DNA of 64,000 nt from Stenotrophomonas sp. BIO128-Bstrain (GCF_030128875.1 NZ_CP124620.1:2976001-3040000); one strand, 5' to 3'; positions 48,539 to 57,586 are shown, numbered from the stretch's first letter. A program made the numbers and translations. Notes: generated by a model from the sequence alone, not told the origin.

Positions 48539-51500
48539 TCAAAAGGCCTCTTCGCTGCGTTCGTCGACCAAGCGCTCGGCCGGCTTGCGACCGAACAGCC
48601 AGAACATAGTCGGGGTGAGGAACGTATCGAGCAGCGTCGAGCTCACGAGACCCGAGAAGATCACTACGGCGACTGGGTGCAGAATCTCGGTCCCAGGACG
48701 CTCGGCCTCGAACAGCAACGGTGCCAGCGCGAAGGCGGTTACCAGCGCAGTCATCAGCACCGGGCTGAGACGTTCCAGCGAACCGCGCACAATCATTCGT
48801 TGGTCGAACGACTCGCCTTCCAGGCGCATGAGGTTGAGGTAATGGCTGACCTTCAAGATGCCATTGCGTACTGAGATGCCGGCCAGTGTGATGAAGCCCA
48901 CCAGCGCAGCGATCGACAGTGGTTGTCCAGACAGCCACAAACCCACCACCGCTCCGACAAGTGCCAGGGGAATGTTGACCATGATCAGCCCCGAGAGCAC
49001 CACCGACTGATAGCGCGTGTACAACACGACAAACATCAGGACCAGGGAAACGATGGAGAGCATGCCGACCAGACGCGAGGCCTCCTCCTGGGCCTGGAAT
49101 TGCCCACCCATGGTGATGAAGTAGCCTTCGGGCAGACGCATTTCCGCCACCACGGCGCGAATGTCGGCAACGACGTCGGAGAGCGGCCGGCCTTGGGCGT
49201 TTGCCGAAAGCACGATGCGCCGGCGTCCATCGTCGCGGCTGACCTGGTTGGGGCCGTCGCTTTCCTCGATGACGGCCACCTGCGACAGCGGAATGCGGCC
49301 CATGGGCGTGTCGATCAGCAGTCGCTGCAAGCCGTCAACCGAGCGCGCGTTCTCCGGCAGGCGGATCACTAGCGCAAACCTGCGGTTTCCCTCGACGACC
49401 TCGGTCACCCGCTCTCCTTCCACCAGACCTTGCAGGGTGGACAGGATCTGCGGCGCGGCAATGCCGTACCGGGCGGCGGCGGCGTAGTCCACCCGCACCT
49501 TGATTTGCGGTGCCAGTACCTGCTTCTCGACCTCCAGGTCGGCCACGCCCGCAATGCCAGCCAGCTTCGTGCGTAACTGTTCGGCCTGACCCCGTAGCGT
49601 GTCCAGGTCTTCACCGAAGATCTTGATGGCAATCTGGGACCGAACACCCGACAACATATGGTCGATCCGGTGCGAGATCGGCTGTCCGATACCGACCGAG
49701 CCGGGCAGGTTCGCCAAACGGGAGCGGATGTCGGCCGTGATCTCATCCATGGAGCGGGTGAGTTCCGAGGCCGGCAGCAGCCCCACATCTAGTTCGCTGA
49801 CGTGGACACCTTCGGCATGCTCATCCAGTTCGGCACGCCCGCTTCGCCGTCCCACGTGCTGCACTTCAGGGACCTGGGCCACCAGGAGCTCTGCCTGTCG
49901 AGCCAGCGTGGAAGACTCGGCGAGCGTTACGCCGGGGTTGAGGCGCAGGCCCACGAGCAGCGTGCCCTCGTTGAAGGGAGGCAGGAAGGTGGTCGGGAAG
50001 AACGGCACTGCTGCGATTGCCAGAACCACAGCCACGCCCGCAATGCTCATTGCGGCACGTGGGCGGCGAAGCACTTGCCACAGCCCGGCTTGATAGCGTG
50101 ACTTAAGCCAGGCCAGGACACGGGTGTCGCCATGATCGAGCGACTTCATCTTTGGCAGGAGGTAGTAGGACAGCACTGGCGTCACCGTCACAGAGACCAG
50201 CAACGAGGCCAGTGTGGAGACGATGAAGGCGATACCCAGCGGCACGAAGAGACGACCCTCCATGCCAGGCAAGGCAAACATCGGCATGAACACCAACACG
50301 ATGATGACCGTCGCGTACAGGATGGCCGACCGGACCTCCATAGAGGCCTGGGCGACGATTTCCAGCGGGTTCAAGCGCTTGCTGGGGTCGCGGGCGCGAT
50401 CCTCCTTGAGTCGGCGCATGATGTTCTCGACATCCACCACGGCGTCATCGACCAGCCCGCCAATGGCGATTGCCAGACCGCCAAGCGTCATCGTGTTGAT
50501 CGACATGCCGAAGTAGTGAAACACCAGTCCGGTGACGAAGATGGAGGCCGGGATCGCAGTCAGCGCGATCACGAGCGGGCGAAGTGTGCCCAAAAAGAAG
50601 AACAGGATTACCGCGACGAAGGCGGCCGCACCGATGAGCTTGCCTTGCAGGGTGTGGATGGACGCTTCGATGAAGTTGGCCTGTCGGAACGTCACTTGCG
50701 GCTCAGACATGCCCGCAGGCAGCGCCCCCTTCATATCCGCCAGCGCGGACTCGATGGCCTGGGTCAGCGCGATCGTGTCTGCCGTCGGTTGCTTCTGTAC
50801 GCCCAAAATGACGGCCGGCATGCCCTCAAAACCGGCATCGCCGCGCTTGATTGCGGCAGCGAAGCGCACGTCTGCGACCTGATGCAGCAAGATCGGCTGT
50901 CCGCCACGGACCGTGAGCGGCAGATTGCGCAGATCATCGAGTCGGGATGTGCGCCCCAGGTTTCGGATCAGATACTCGCGGCCATTGAGTTCCAGAAAGC
51001 CGCCGGACGTGTTGGCCGAAAAGTTCTTCAGAGCGGCGTCCAGGTTGTCGGCCGTCACGCCTAGTTCGCCCATGCGAGAGGTGTTGGGCTGGACCTGGAA
51101 TTGCCGGACCTCGCCGCCGATCGGGATCACCTGCGCAACGCCTGGGATGGCCATGAGCCGCGGACGCAGTACCCAGTCGGCGTACTCACGGGTGTCCATC
51201 GCCGAAAGCGGCGGCTTACCGGACGTTTCCTTGCCGGGCTTGGCGCCGATGGGGATCGCGATCTGCATGATCTCGCCCATGACCGAGCTGATCGGCCCCA
51301 TGGTGGGCGTCACGCCCGGCGCAATGCCTTCTTCCAGGGAGGAAAGCCGCTCGGAGACCATCTGGCGCGCGCGGAAGATGTCGGTACTCCAGTCGAAAGT
51401 GACGTAGATGAACGACAGGCCCGCGCTGGAGACCGAACGCACGCTCTCCACGTTGGGCAAGCCGTTCATGGCTGTTTCCAACGGGAAGCTGATCAGTTGC

Positions 51501-51685
51501 TCCACTTCTTCGGCCGCCATGCCTCCGGCCTCCGTCATGAGCGTGACGGTCGGCTTGTTGAGATCAGGGAAGACGTCAACGGGGGTGCGTGACAGCGTGA
51601 ACGCACCGTAGGCCATCAGCACTAGTGCACCGATGATCACCAGCAGCCGGTTGCGCAAGCTGTTTTCGAGTATCCACTTGAACAT
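48539..51685 (-). CDS. czcA: CzcA/CusA-family RND efflux permease
   Basis: 1048 residues, the standard HME-RND length. The N-terminus MFKWILENSLRNRLLVIIG, the repeated 12-TM plan and large periplasmic loops are visible. TM4 contains GGLVDDAVVDVENIMRRL, with the acidic residues used for proton coupling. It drives export of divalent cations (Zn, Cd, Co) with CzcB and CzcC across the envelope. Its motif set differs from CusA, so divalent metals are likelier than Cu(I), but specificity is inferred mainly from the ArsR/czc context. Confidence 0.9.
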   Translation of the reverse strand: MFKWILENSLRNRLLVIIGALVLMAYGAFTLSRTPVDVFPDLNKPTVTLMTEAGGMAAEEVEQLISFPLETAMNGLPNVESVRSVSSAGLSFIYVTFDWSTDIFRARQMVSERLSSLEEGIAPGVTPTMGPISSVMGEIMQIAIPIGAKPGKETSGKPPLSAMDTREYADWVLRPRLMAIPGVAQVIPIGGEVRQFQVQPNTSRMGELGVTADNLDAALKNFSANTSGGFLELNGREYLIRNLGRTSRLDDLRNLPLTVRGGQPILLHQVADVRFAAAIKRGDAGFEGMPAVILGVQKQPTADTIALTQAIESALADMKGALPAGMSEPQVTFRQANFIEASIHTLQGKLIGAAAFVAVILFFFLGTLRPLVIALTAIPASIFVTGLVFHYFGMSINTMTLGGLAIAIGGLVDDAVVDVENIMRRLKEDRARDPSKRLNPLEIVAQASMEVRSAILYATVIIVLVFMPMFALPGMEGRLFVPLGIAFIVSTLASLLVSVTVTPVLSYYLLPKMKSLDHGDTRVLAWLKSRYQAGLWQVLRRPRAAMSIAGVAVVLAIAAVPFFPTTFLPPFNEGTLLVGLRLNPGVTLAESSTLARQAELLVAQVPEVQHVGRRSGRAELDEHAEGVHVSELDVGLLPASELTRSMDEITADIRSRLANLPGSVGIGQPISHRIDHMLSGVRSQIAIKIFGEDLDTLRGQAEQLRTKLAGIAGVADLEVEKQVLAPQIKVRVDYAAAARYGIAAPQILSTLQGLVEGERVTEVVEGNRRFALVIRLPENARSVDGLQRLLIDTPMGRIPLSQVAVIEESDGPNQVSRDDGRRRIVLSANAQGRPLSDVVADIRAVVAEMRLPEGYFITMGGQFQAQEEASRLVGMLSIVSLVLMFVVLYTRYQSVVLSGLIMVNIPLALVGAVVGLWLSGQPLSIAALVGFITLAGISVRNGILKVSHYLNLMRLEGESFDQRMIVRGSLERLSPVLMTALVTAFALAPLLFEAERPGTEILHPVAVVIFSGLVSSTLLDTFLTPTMFWLFGRKPAERLVDERSEEAF

Positions 51686-51697
51686 GAGTGGTGCCCC

Positions 51698-52816
51698 TTA
51701 TCGAACCTGATTGATGAGCGCGGCACCTTCAATCACCACGCGGTCGCCTGGCTCAATGCCAGAGGTCACCGCAATGGAGTCGCCATCGAGCGGGGCCGTG
51801 ATCACGACGCGCGGCTCGAAGCGTTCCGCTTGATGCTTGACCCACACGATGTTCTGATTGGCGGCATTCTTCATGAGCGAGGCCACGGGAACCCGATAGC
51901 CTTGAACTGTGGAAGACTCCTGGGCATAGACGGCCACCGGTTGGCCGACGACCAGGCGCGACTGGTTGCCGCCCGCGCTCTTGAGGAGCAGTGGCAAGGC
52001 TTGTTCGCGAAGACTGCTGGCCGCGCCAACCACCTCCAAGGCCACGTTGCGGCCATTGACCGCGATGTGGGCGCCCGCCAGGTTCTGTGCCAGGCCGGGG
52101 TCATAGGTCAACGCTTCGACATACAACTGGGTGGGATCGACGACCTCGAACACCAGCTCACGCGCATCTACCACCTGACCAGCTACGGCCGGGCTCGCGG
52201 CAATGACACCACTGACGGGGGCTTTCAGCACATCGCGCCCGGACAGGCCACCAGATAGTGCGCGGGCGCGTGCCGCCAAGCTGGCGACTTCGCTTTCCGC
52301 AACCTCAATTTCCTTGCGAGGGACCGTGTCCGCCAGTTCCTGCACGCGGGCCAGGCGCTTGCGGGCCAGCACCTGGGCGGCTTGCAGTTCAGCGATCTGG
52401 GCCTGTTGTCCGGACCGTTCGAGAACGCCGTTGGCGGGTTCGACATAAGCGAGCACGTCGCCTCTTTTGACCGCTTGTCCGATCTTGGGTAACCCCTGCG
52501 GGCCTGGCACCAGCCGGCCCATCAGCATCGACTGCACGCGTCCGCCCGCATTTGGGTCCATGACCACCTTGCCCGCCAACTCATGCGTGCGAGCCAGGGG
52601 TTCGGGCTGTACTGGGCGTGTGCGCACGCCGATCTGGCGCTGCGCAGGTTTGGGCAGAAAAACACTGCCATCGGGTTGTCGCTGAGGACCGTTGGCCGAA
52701 GGGGCCGGAGCGGCATCGCCGTGATCATGTCCCTCGTGTGCCTGGACATTGCCAGCGAGACTGAGCGAGAAGGCCGCGGCCAGGCTCAGGGCTGCAAACT
52801 GCTTGATCGCTCTCAT
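51698..52816 (-). CDS. czcB: CzcB-like RND periplasmic adaptor
   Basis: 372 residues from MRAIKQFAALSLAAAFSLSL, a signal peptide; the ATG overlaps the preceding stop (ATGA). The mature start HEGHDHGDAAPAP is a likely metal-binding stretch. The membrane-fusion-protein plan follows: barrel-sandwich (KRGDVLAYVEPANGVLERSG), coiled-coil hairpin (LARVQELADTVPRKEIEVAE) and beta-barrel. It links CzcA to CzcC. It ends 12 bases before czcA. Confidence 0.88.
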   Translation of the reverse strand: MRAIKQFAALSLAAAFSLSLAGNVQAHEGHDHGDAAPAPSANGPQRQPDGSVFLPKPAQRQIGVRTRPVQPEPLARTHELAGKVVMDPNAGGRVQSMLMGRLVPGPQGLPKIGQAVKRGDVLAYVEPANGVLERSGQQAQIAELQAAQVLARKRLARVQELADTVPRKEIEVAESEVASLAARARALSGGLSGRDVLKAPVSGVIAASPAVAGQVVDARELVFEVVDPTQLYVEALTYDPGLAQNLAGAHIAVNGRNVALEVVGAASSLREQALPLLLKSAGGNQSRLVVGQPVAVYAQESSTVQGYRVPVASLMKNAANQNIVWVKHQAERFEPRVVITAPLDGDSIAVTSGIEPGDRVVIEGAALINQVR

Positions 52817-53352
52817 GCTGCACTCCGTTCGGAAGCCGAGCGGCGGCGCAGCCCCCACAGGAGCAACCCTGCCCCGACAAGGGCGCCACCGCCCCACGCA
52901 TAGGGCGCAGAAAGGACCTTGGATGCACCATCTTGCGCATGGTCATCGACGTGAATGTCTAGCGCTCCCGCCAGCAGGTCGACTTGGTCACCGGCTGTGA
53001 CCGTGGCCATGATCGGTGTCTCGCCATCAGGCAGTGCTTCGGCGAGTTCAACCTCGAATTCACCTTCGCCGTGGGGCTGTACCTTCACGGTCTTGCCGCC
53101 GATTTCCAGATCCAGCTCTCCCTGGGCAACCGGACGGTTGTCCGGCGCATGATCCAGGTACAGCGCCAGGCGCTGACCGTGCAGGACGCCGACCAGCTCA
53201 AAATCGTCAGAGGCTGCGACAAAGCGCGGAAGCGCCTCGCCGGCCGGCGCCGCAGGCGCGTCGTCATGTCCTTCGTGTGCCCACGACGCCGTGGCGGCGC
53301 AGGCCAGCGCGACGCTGATCGCCGCGGCGCGCCAGTTTTTTCGTATGTTCAT
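52813..53352 (-). CDS. Small exported protein between czcC and czcB, with a C-terminal anchor
   Basis: 179 residues. Signal peptide MNIRKNWRAAAISVALACAATASWA, then HEGHDD, the same His-rich start as CzcB. A beta-rich domain follows (DFELVGVLHGQRLALYLDHA; LDLEIGGKTVKVQPHGEGEF). The end is a membrane helix with arginine stop (GGALVGAGLLLWGLRRRS), so it is probably inner-membrane anchored facing the periplasm. An in-frame ATG at 53370 is an alternative. Function is unknown; it may pass metal to the efflux complex. Confidence 0.75.
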   Translation of the reverse strand: MNIRKNWRAAAISVALACAATASWAHEGHDDAPAAPAGEALPRFVAASDDFELVGVLHGQRLALYLDHAPDNRPVAQGELDLEIGGKTVKVQPHGEGEFEVELAEALPDGETPIMATVTAGDQVDLLAGALDIHVDDHAQDGASKVLSAPYAWGGGALVGAGLLLWGLRRRSASERSAA

Positions 53353-53386
53353 GGCAGTTTCCGTGCTCATAAGATGAAGCGCGCTT

Positions 53387-54715
53387 TCAGCGCACGTTAG
53401 GGGATTGCTGAATAGCAGGCGTCTGTTCAGGCAGGACCCCCTGCGCCTGCAAGAACAGCGACACGGCAGAGGCGAGTTCGACCCGGGCCAGCAAGGCTTG
53501 GCGTTCCGCGTCCGTGGCTTCCTGCTCGATACGCAGCCGGGTAGGCATGTCGGTTTCGCCCAATGCAAAGGACTTTTGGTAGAAACCTCGCGTCTGCTGT
53601 GCCAGCCGCTGCCGTTCGGCCGCCGCCTCCAACTGCGTTTGGGCCGCACGAGCGCGGGCCTGAGCGGTGCGTATGTCAGCCAGCAGGCGTGACCTCTGAA
53701 CCACGAGTTCGGAGTCTGCTTCCAGCGCCACCGCGTTCGCACTGGCCCACTGTTCGGTATGTCGGCTGCCCGAACCGAAGGGAATGCGCACGCCGACCGT
53801 GATGGTCTGGCCATAGTGTTCTCCCCGAGCCCCGCGATCGCGCGTGGTAGAGAGTGTCAACTCGGGGTTGTCCCGCTTCTGAACCGCTACGCGTTCGGCC
53901 TGCCGGCGTGCCGCCTGCGCCTTGCTTTGCAACTCCTGCAGCAGTGGATGTTCTTCGGGAACGGTTTGAACGGCAGACGAAGCTCCGATCGCACTTCCAA
54001 GCAGGGACAGTTCTTCGACGGCCAGGACCGGTGGAACGGCGAGCGAATCACTGCCGATCATTGCCAGCAGCGCTTGCCGCTCGGACTCTTCCTGTGCCTG
54101 CGCCTGTGCGAGTACGGTGCGTGCCAGCGCCACGGCTCCATCCGCCTGGTTGCGGTCAGCTTGCGCCAGATCGCCGGCGCGTACCCGACGCGCAACGTCT
54201 GCCGCAAGCTTGGTCGCATTACCCTGTTGGTCTCGCGCAGCCGTGAGTTCGGCGACCGCACGCTGCCAGCTCCACCACGCCTGCCTCACCTGGCCTGCGG
54301 TGCGCAGCTTCGCGGCCTGGATTCGGCCGGTCAACGCTAAGCTCTCGGCATCGGCCCAGCGCGCTGCCGATGATCGCTCGCCCGGAAGCCACAACGGAAT
54401 CGCAACGCCCACTTCATACTCGCGGGCACCATCGCGGTCAGTGAATCGGTCGGTCTTGCCCGACAGTTCCAATGCCATCGGCCCTGACGTTAGGCTGTCG
54501 GCAGTCGCACGCCGGGCCTGTGCTGCCTGCCGCCAAGAAGATTCGGCAGTTGCTTCGGGCTGACGTTCCCACGCTGATTGCCACAACTGCACCATCGAAG
54601 TGGGTTCGACGGCTGGCTGCACGGGCCGGTCATTCACGGGCTGAGCGGACGCAGCCGCCGCCCACAGCGCGCATAAGCCTACAAACAAACTTCTTCGTTT
54701 CCGAATACTGAACAT
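53387..54715 (-). CDS. czcC: CzcC-like outer-membrane efflux protein (TolC family)
   Basis: 442 residues. The N-terminal RRSLFVGLCALWAAAASAQP is a signal peptide. Two OEP repeats rich in Ala/Gln coiled coils (RADTADS-type; SRLLADIRTAQARARAAQTQ, LRIEQEATDAERQALLARVE) match TolC-family outer-membrane factors of CzcCBA systems. First gene of the minus-strand czc operon. An SmtB-like operator lies 99 bases upstream. Confidence 0.88.
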   Translation of the reverse strand: MFSIRKRRSLFVGLCALWAAAASAQPVNDRPVQPAVEPTSMVQLWQSAWERQPEATAESSWRQAAQARRATADSLTSGPMALELSGKTDRFTDRDGAREYEVGVAIPLWLPGERSSAARWADAESLALTGRIQAAKLRTAGQVRQAWWSWQRAVAELTAARDQQGNATKLAADVARRVRAGDLAQADRNQADGAVALARTVLAQAQAQEESERQALLAMIGSDSLAVPPVLAVEELSLLGSAIGASSAVQTVPEEHPLLQELQSKAQAARRQAERVAVQKRDNPELTLSTTRDRGARGEHYGQTITVGVRIPFGSGSRHTEQWASANAVALEADSELVVQRSRLLADIRTAQARARAAQTQLEAAAERQRLAQQTRGFYQKSFALGETDMPTRLRIEQEATDAERQALLARVELASAVSLFLQAQGVLPEQTPAIQQSPNVR

Positions 54716-54813
54716 CTAAATCTCCACCGACGGCAGAAAGCCGGTTGGTCTATCAATTTCTTGAGGTGCGAGCTTCTGCGGGCGCATTGATCAAGAGTGA
54801 ACGATAGAACAAT

Positions 54814-54827
54814 TGTACATGTGTTCA
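54814..54827 (-). promoter_or_regulatory. SmtB-like operator upstream of czcC
   Basis: TGTA-CATGTG-TTCA, one mismatch to TGAA-N6-TTCA, inside ACATGTGTTCACATG. On the minus strand it overlaps a possible -10 (TACAAT), a position suited to repression. Confidence 0.62.
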
Positions 54828-54963
54828 CATGAAGAAAGAAGACATTGTGATTTTGGAAGTTTTTCAACAATCGTCAGCGGAGGGCATAGCCCTAAAAAGC
54901 TCGTATGGCCCGAGGCCAGACGTGGCGTGGTTGCAACGATTGAAGCGTGGAAAATACTTCACA

Positions 54964-54977
54964 TGAACACGTATTCA
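54964..54977 (+). promoter_or_regulatory. SmtB-like operator upstream of czcD
   Basis: TGAA-CACGTA-TTCA, an exact TGAA-N6-TTCA match in CACATGAACACGTATTCATG. It sits just before the putative -10 TATACT (54983-54988), with TTCACA (54958-54963) as a weak -35. Confidence 0.72.
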
Positions 54978-55030
54978 TGCGTTATACTTGTTCCCGAAAC
55001 TTATCCAACGCCTTTCGTCAGCGAGGTCCC

Positions 55031-56056
55031 ATGTCCCAACCGAACTCGTCGCACGACCATGGTCATGACCATGACCATTCCCACACGCCGACCGTAACCG
55101 GCGCCAACGAGCGCAAGGTCCTGATTTCCTTCATCCTGATCTTCACCTTCATGGTGGTGGAGGCCGTGGGCGGCGTGCTGTCCGGCTCTCTTGCGCTGCT
55201 TGCCGATGCAGGCCACATGCTTACCGATGCGGTTGCGCTGGCCCTGGCCTATGCGGCGTTCCGATTCGGACGCCGGGCAGCCGACAGCAAACGCACGTTT
55301 GGCTATCTGCGTTTCGAGGTGATTGCCGGGTTCGTAAATGCTGTGACTTTGTTCGCGATCGTCGGCTGGATCGGATACGAGGCATGGGAACGCTTCTTCG
55401 ATCCCCCGCAGATCCTCGCAGGCCCGATGATGATCGTGGCGATCGCCGGCCTGCTGGTGAACGTGTTGGTCTTGTGGATCATGACGCGGGGCGACACCGA
55501 CCACGTCAACATAAAGGGTGCTGTCCTGCACGTCATGGGTGATCTGCTGGGATCGGTGGGTGCCATCGTCGCTGCAGTTGTCGTCATGCTCACGGGGTGG
55601 ACGCCTATCGACCCCATCCTGTCCGTTCTCGTGGCGGCGCTCATCCTGCGCAGTGCCTGGAAGCTCCTTGCCAAGTCAATTCATATTCTGCTGGAAGGGG
55701 CGCCTGAGAACGCTTCGCCAGAACAGGTCGAGCACGGCCTCATGAACTCGGTGCCGGGGCTGGCAGCGGTGAGCCATGTACATGTCTGGCAACTGACCTC
55801 AGGCCGCACCCTGGCGACTTTGCACATTCGGCCAAAGGCGGATGAGCAAGCGAAGGCGGTGGCCAAGTTGGTCGAGAAAGAACTCAAGGAGCGTTTCAGT
55901 GTCGAGCACGCCACAGTCGCCATTGACTGGAACACTGATGCGGACGAGGCCGCTTGCAGCCTTCAAGCCGTGGCCCAAGGCGCTGTAGATCACGAGCACG
56001 ATCACGGCCATGAAGACCATGAGCACGGCGACTCAGCCAATGGGCATCGTCAGTGA
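55031..56056 (+). CDS. czcD: Cation diffusion facilitator CzcD
   Basis: 341 residues from MSQPNSSHDHGHDHDHSHTP. Both ends are His-rich (a second stretch is VDHEHDHGHEDHEHGDS). Six membrane segments contain the two zinc-site motifs DAGHMLTD and HVMGDLLGS (HxxxD). The C-terminal domain has VSHVHVWQLTSG. It exchanges Zn(II)/Co(II)/Cd(II) for protons out of the cytoplasm. It is divergent from czcC and followed 42 bases later by an ArsR gene. DmeF-like cobalt preference is possible. Confidence 0.9.
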   Translation: MSQPNSSHDHGHDHDHSHTPTVTGANERKVLISFILIFTFMVVEAVGGVLSGSLALLADAGHMLTDAVALALAYAAFRFGRRAADSKRTFGYLRFEVIAGFVNAVTLFAIVGWIGYEAWERFFDPPQILAGPMMIVAIAGLLVNVLVLWIMTRGDTDHVNIKGAVLHVMGDLLGSVGAIVAAVVVMLTGWTPIDPILSVLVAALILRSAWKLLAKSIHILLEGAPENASPEQVEHGLMNSVPGLAAVSHVHVWQLTSGRTLATLHIRPKADEQAKAVAKLVEKELKERFSVEHATVAIDWNTDADEAACSLQAVAQGAVDHEHDHGHEDHEHGDSANGHRQ

Positions 56057-56098
56057 TGCGCATTTTCCAGTGCGCGTTTAACAGGAGTATCCGAAGCC

Positions 56099-56485
56099 AT
56101 GAGCGATGAAACCCACGCAATTCCATCGAGCAGCGAGGCAACGACGATGCCCCATCACCATGCCGAGACCGAGACCGAGACATTGGAGATTTCTCAGGCC
56201 GAAGTGTCCGTGCTGGCGGAGACATTTCGCCTGCTAGGAGATCAATCGCGACTGAAGATATTGCTGCAGTGCATGCGGGGATCGGTTCCCGTGGGTGAGA
56301 TTGCCGAGACGCTGGACCTTTCTCAGTCGCTGGTCAGCCATCACCTGAGGCTGTTGAGAGGCGCGCGCCTAGTTCGCGGCGAGCGTCATGCCAAGCACAT
56401 CTTCTACAGCATCGCGGATCTGCACGTCAGTCAGGTACTGAGGGACATGGCAGAGCATATCTCCGAAGACAGAACCGATGACTAG
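56099..56485 (+). CDS. ArsR/SmtB family metal-sensing repressor (copy 2)
   Basis: 128 residues. The same winged helix as copy 1 (LDLSQSLVSHHLRLLRGARL) and an alpha-5 site D-L-H-x10-H-I-S-E. A His/Glu-rich N-terminal extension (MPHHHAETETETLE) may add metal ligands. It is likely the direct regulator of the TGAA-N6-TTCA sites around czcC, czcD, the DUF4148 gene and the P1B-2 ATPase. It lies 42 bases after czcD and is closed by a terminator. Confidence 0.88.
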   Translation: MSDETHAIPSSSEATTMPHHHAETETETLEISQAEVSVLAETFRLLGDQSRLKILLQCMRGSVPVGEIAETLDLSQSLVSHHLRLLRGARLVRGERHAKHIFYSIADLHVSQVLRDMAEHISEDRTDD

Positions 56486-56559
56486 CGCTGCGCAAACGCG
56501 CTCGGTTTCGCTGGCTGTGCGACCTTAGTCATCAAAAAATTGACCTCAGGCAAAAGTGG

Positions 56560-56599
56560 GGGCGAACACCAAAACGACGGTGTTCGCCCTTGGTTTTTT
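56560..56599 (+). terminator. Rho-independent terminator after the czcD-arsR unit
   Basis: An 11-bp perfect stem, GGGCGAACACC (56560-56570) and GGTGTTCGCCC (56579-56589), with an 8-base loop. It is followed by TTGGTTTTTTC. Confidence 0.9.
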
Positions 56600-56849
56600 C
56601 GGTCTTCTACTTTTGAACGAGGCTGGTGCCGCGCCAGCGGAGGCTTAAGGCACGATTGACCGGCGCCCCCGCTTACTTCTTGTGCGCCTCCTGTTCCATT
56701 TGTGCAGCAAGGGTGCGCAACGGCTCATTACCGCATCTTTTATATTTATACATGAACACATCTTCATATGTATGATATGATTCGTTTAAGCAGTCTCGCT
56801 ATGGAGCTGCTCCATCGTGTCAATGTTCATAGCGTTAAGGAGAACGGAT
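56600..56849. promoter_or_regulatory. Promoter region of the DUF4148 gene
   Basis: The terminator-to-ATG interval. It contains an AT-rich stretch (56738-56780) with the SmtB-like operator and TATGAT (56771-56776) as a possible -10. The segment 56600-56735 is unassigned. Confidence 0.5.
56753..56766 (+). promoter_or_regulatory. SmtB-like operator upstream of the DUF4148 gene
   Basis: TGAA-CACATC-TTCA, an exact TGAA-N6-TTCA match, flanked by ACA and ATATGT so that the wider dyad ACATGAA...TTCATATGT is also symmetric. Confidence 0.72.
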
Positions 56850-57404
56850 ATGTCCCAGAAACTTCGTGTTGCAGCTATGCTTGCCGCCGCCCTGTGTGTC
56901 GGTGCTGCCCATGCTCAACCGTTGCAGGCCGCCCTAACCGGCGCCGAAGTCCAGTCGGATATGCAAGCATGGAAGCTGGCGGGCATGGACAAGTTCCAGC
57001 AAGGCAACTCCAGCCCCGATACCTTCAGCCCCGAGTACCAAGCTGCTTACCAGCGCTACCTGCAACTGGTGCAAGGTGACAAGTACCAGGCACCGGCTGC
57101 AGGTAAAACCCGCGCAGAAGTCCAAGCCGACCTGGAAATGTGGAAGCGCGCGGGTCTTGCCCTCTATGCCGCCCGCACGACGGCTGTGTTTTCCCCGGCT
57201 TACAACGCTGCCTACCAGCGCTACCTGAAGGCCAAACTCGGCGCCGACTACCAAGCGCCTGCTGCCCTGACTCGCCAAGCTGTCCAGGCGGACCTGCAGA
57301 AGTGGCAGGCTGCCGGCCTGGATCAGTTCTGGCGCGGTGACGCGACACCGGACACGTCGTCGCCGACCTATCGCGCCGCGCTGGCGCGTTACGAGCAAAT
57401 GTAA
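56850..57404 (+). CDS. Exported triple-repeat DUF4148 protein
   Basis: 184 residues from an ATG with AAGGAG 9 bases upstream. Signal peptide MSQKLRVAAMLAAALCVGAAHA. The mature protein is three copies of a motif of about 45 residues: EVQSDMQAWKLAGMDKFQQG, EVQADLEMWKRAGLALYAAR and AVQADLQKWQAAGLDQFWRG, the first two each ending in YNAAYQRYL or YQAAYQRYL. This is the DUF4148 family, periplasmic and uncharacterised. There are no cysteines or His clusters after the signal peptide, so it is not an obvious metal binder, yet a metal-type operator precedes it. Confidence 0.8.
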   Translation: MSQKLRVAAMLAAALCVGAAHAQPLQAALTGAEVQSDMQAWKLAGMDKFQQGNSSPDTFSPEYQAAYQRYLQLVQGDKYQAPAAGKTRAEVQADLEMWKRAGLALYAARTTAVFSPAYNAAYQRYLKAKLGADYQAPAALTRQAVQADLQKWQAAGLDQFWRGDATPDTSSPTYRAALARYEQM

Positions 57405-57487
57405 CGATGCATTCCGTGTGGCCGGACGTGCGGGTTGGAAGGCCCTAAAGACCGCCAAGTGATCGGGATATTTTTTTACCGAACATA

Positions 57488-57501
57488 TAAACATCTTTTC
57501 A
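57488..57501 (+). promoter_or_regulatory. SmtB-like operator upstream of the P1B-2 ATPase
   Basis: TAAA-CATCTT-TTCA, one mismatch to TGAA-N6-TTCA, in ACATATAAACATCTTTTCAT. It is AT-rich and is 86 bases before the ATPase start. Confidence 0.58.
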
Positions 57502-57586
57502 TGTGTGTTATTGTTTATATGAATTCTGGCGGGTTGAGGGCACCAAGTTGTACGTCGGCCACGCGAGTTAAAACCAGGAGATCGTT

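Larger units (their letters stand above)
54716..55030. promoter_or_regulatory. Divergent regulatory region between czcC and czcD
   Basis: 315 AT-richer bases that carry the start sites for czcC (minus) and czcD (plus). Two SmtB-like operators, at 54814 and 54964, each overlap or abut one putative promoter. A TATACT -10 for czcD is at 54983-54988. No gene is seen. Confidence 0.65.
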
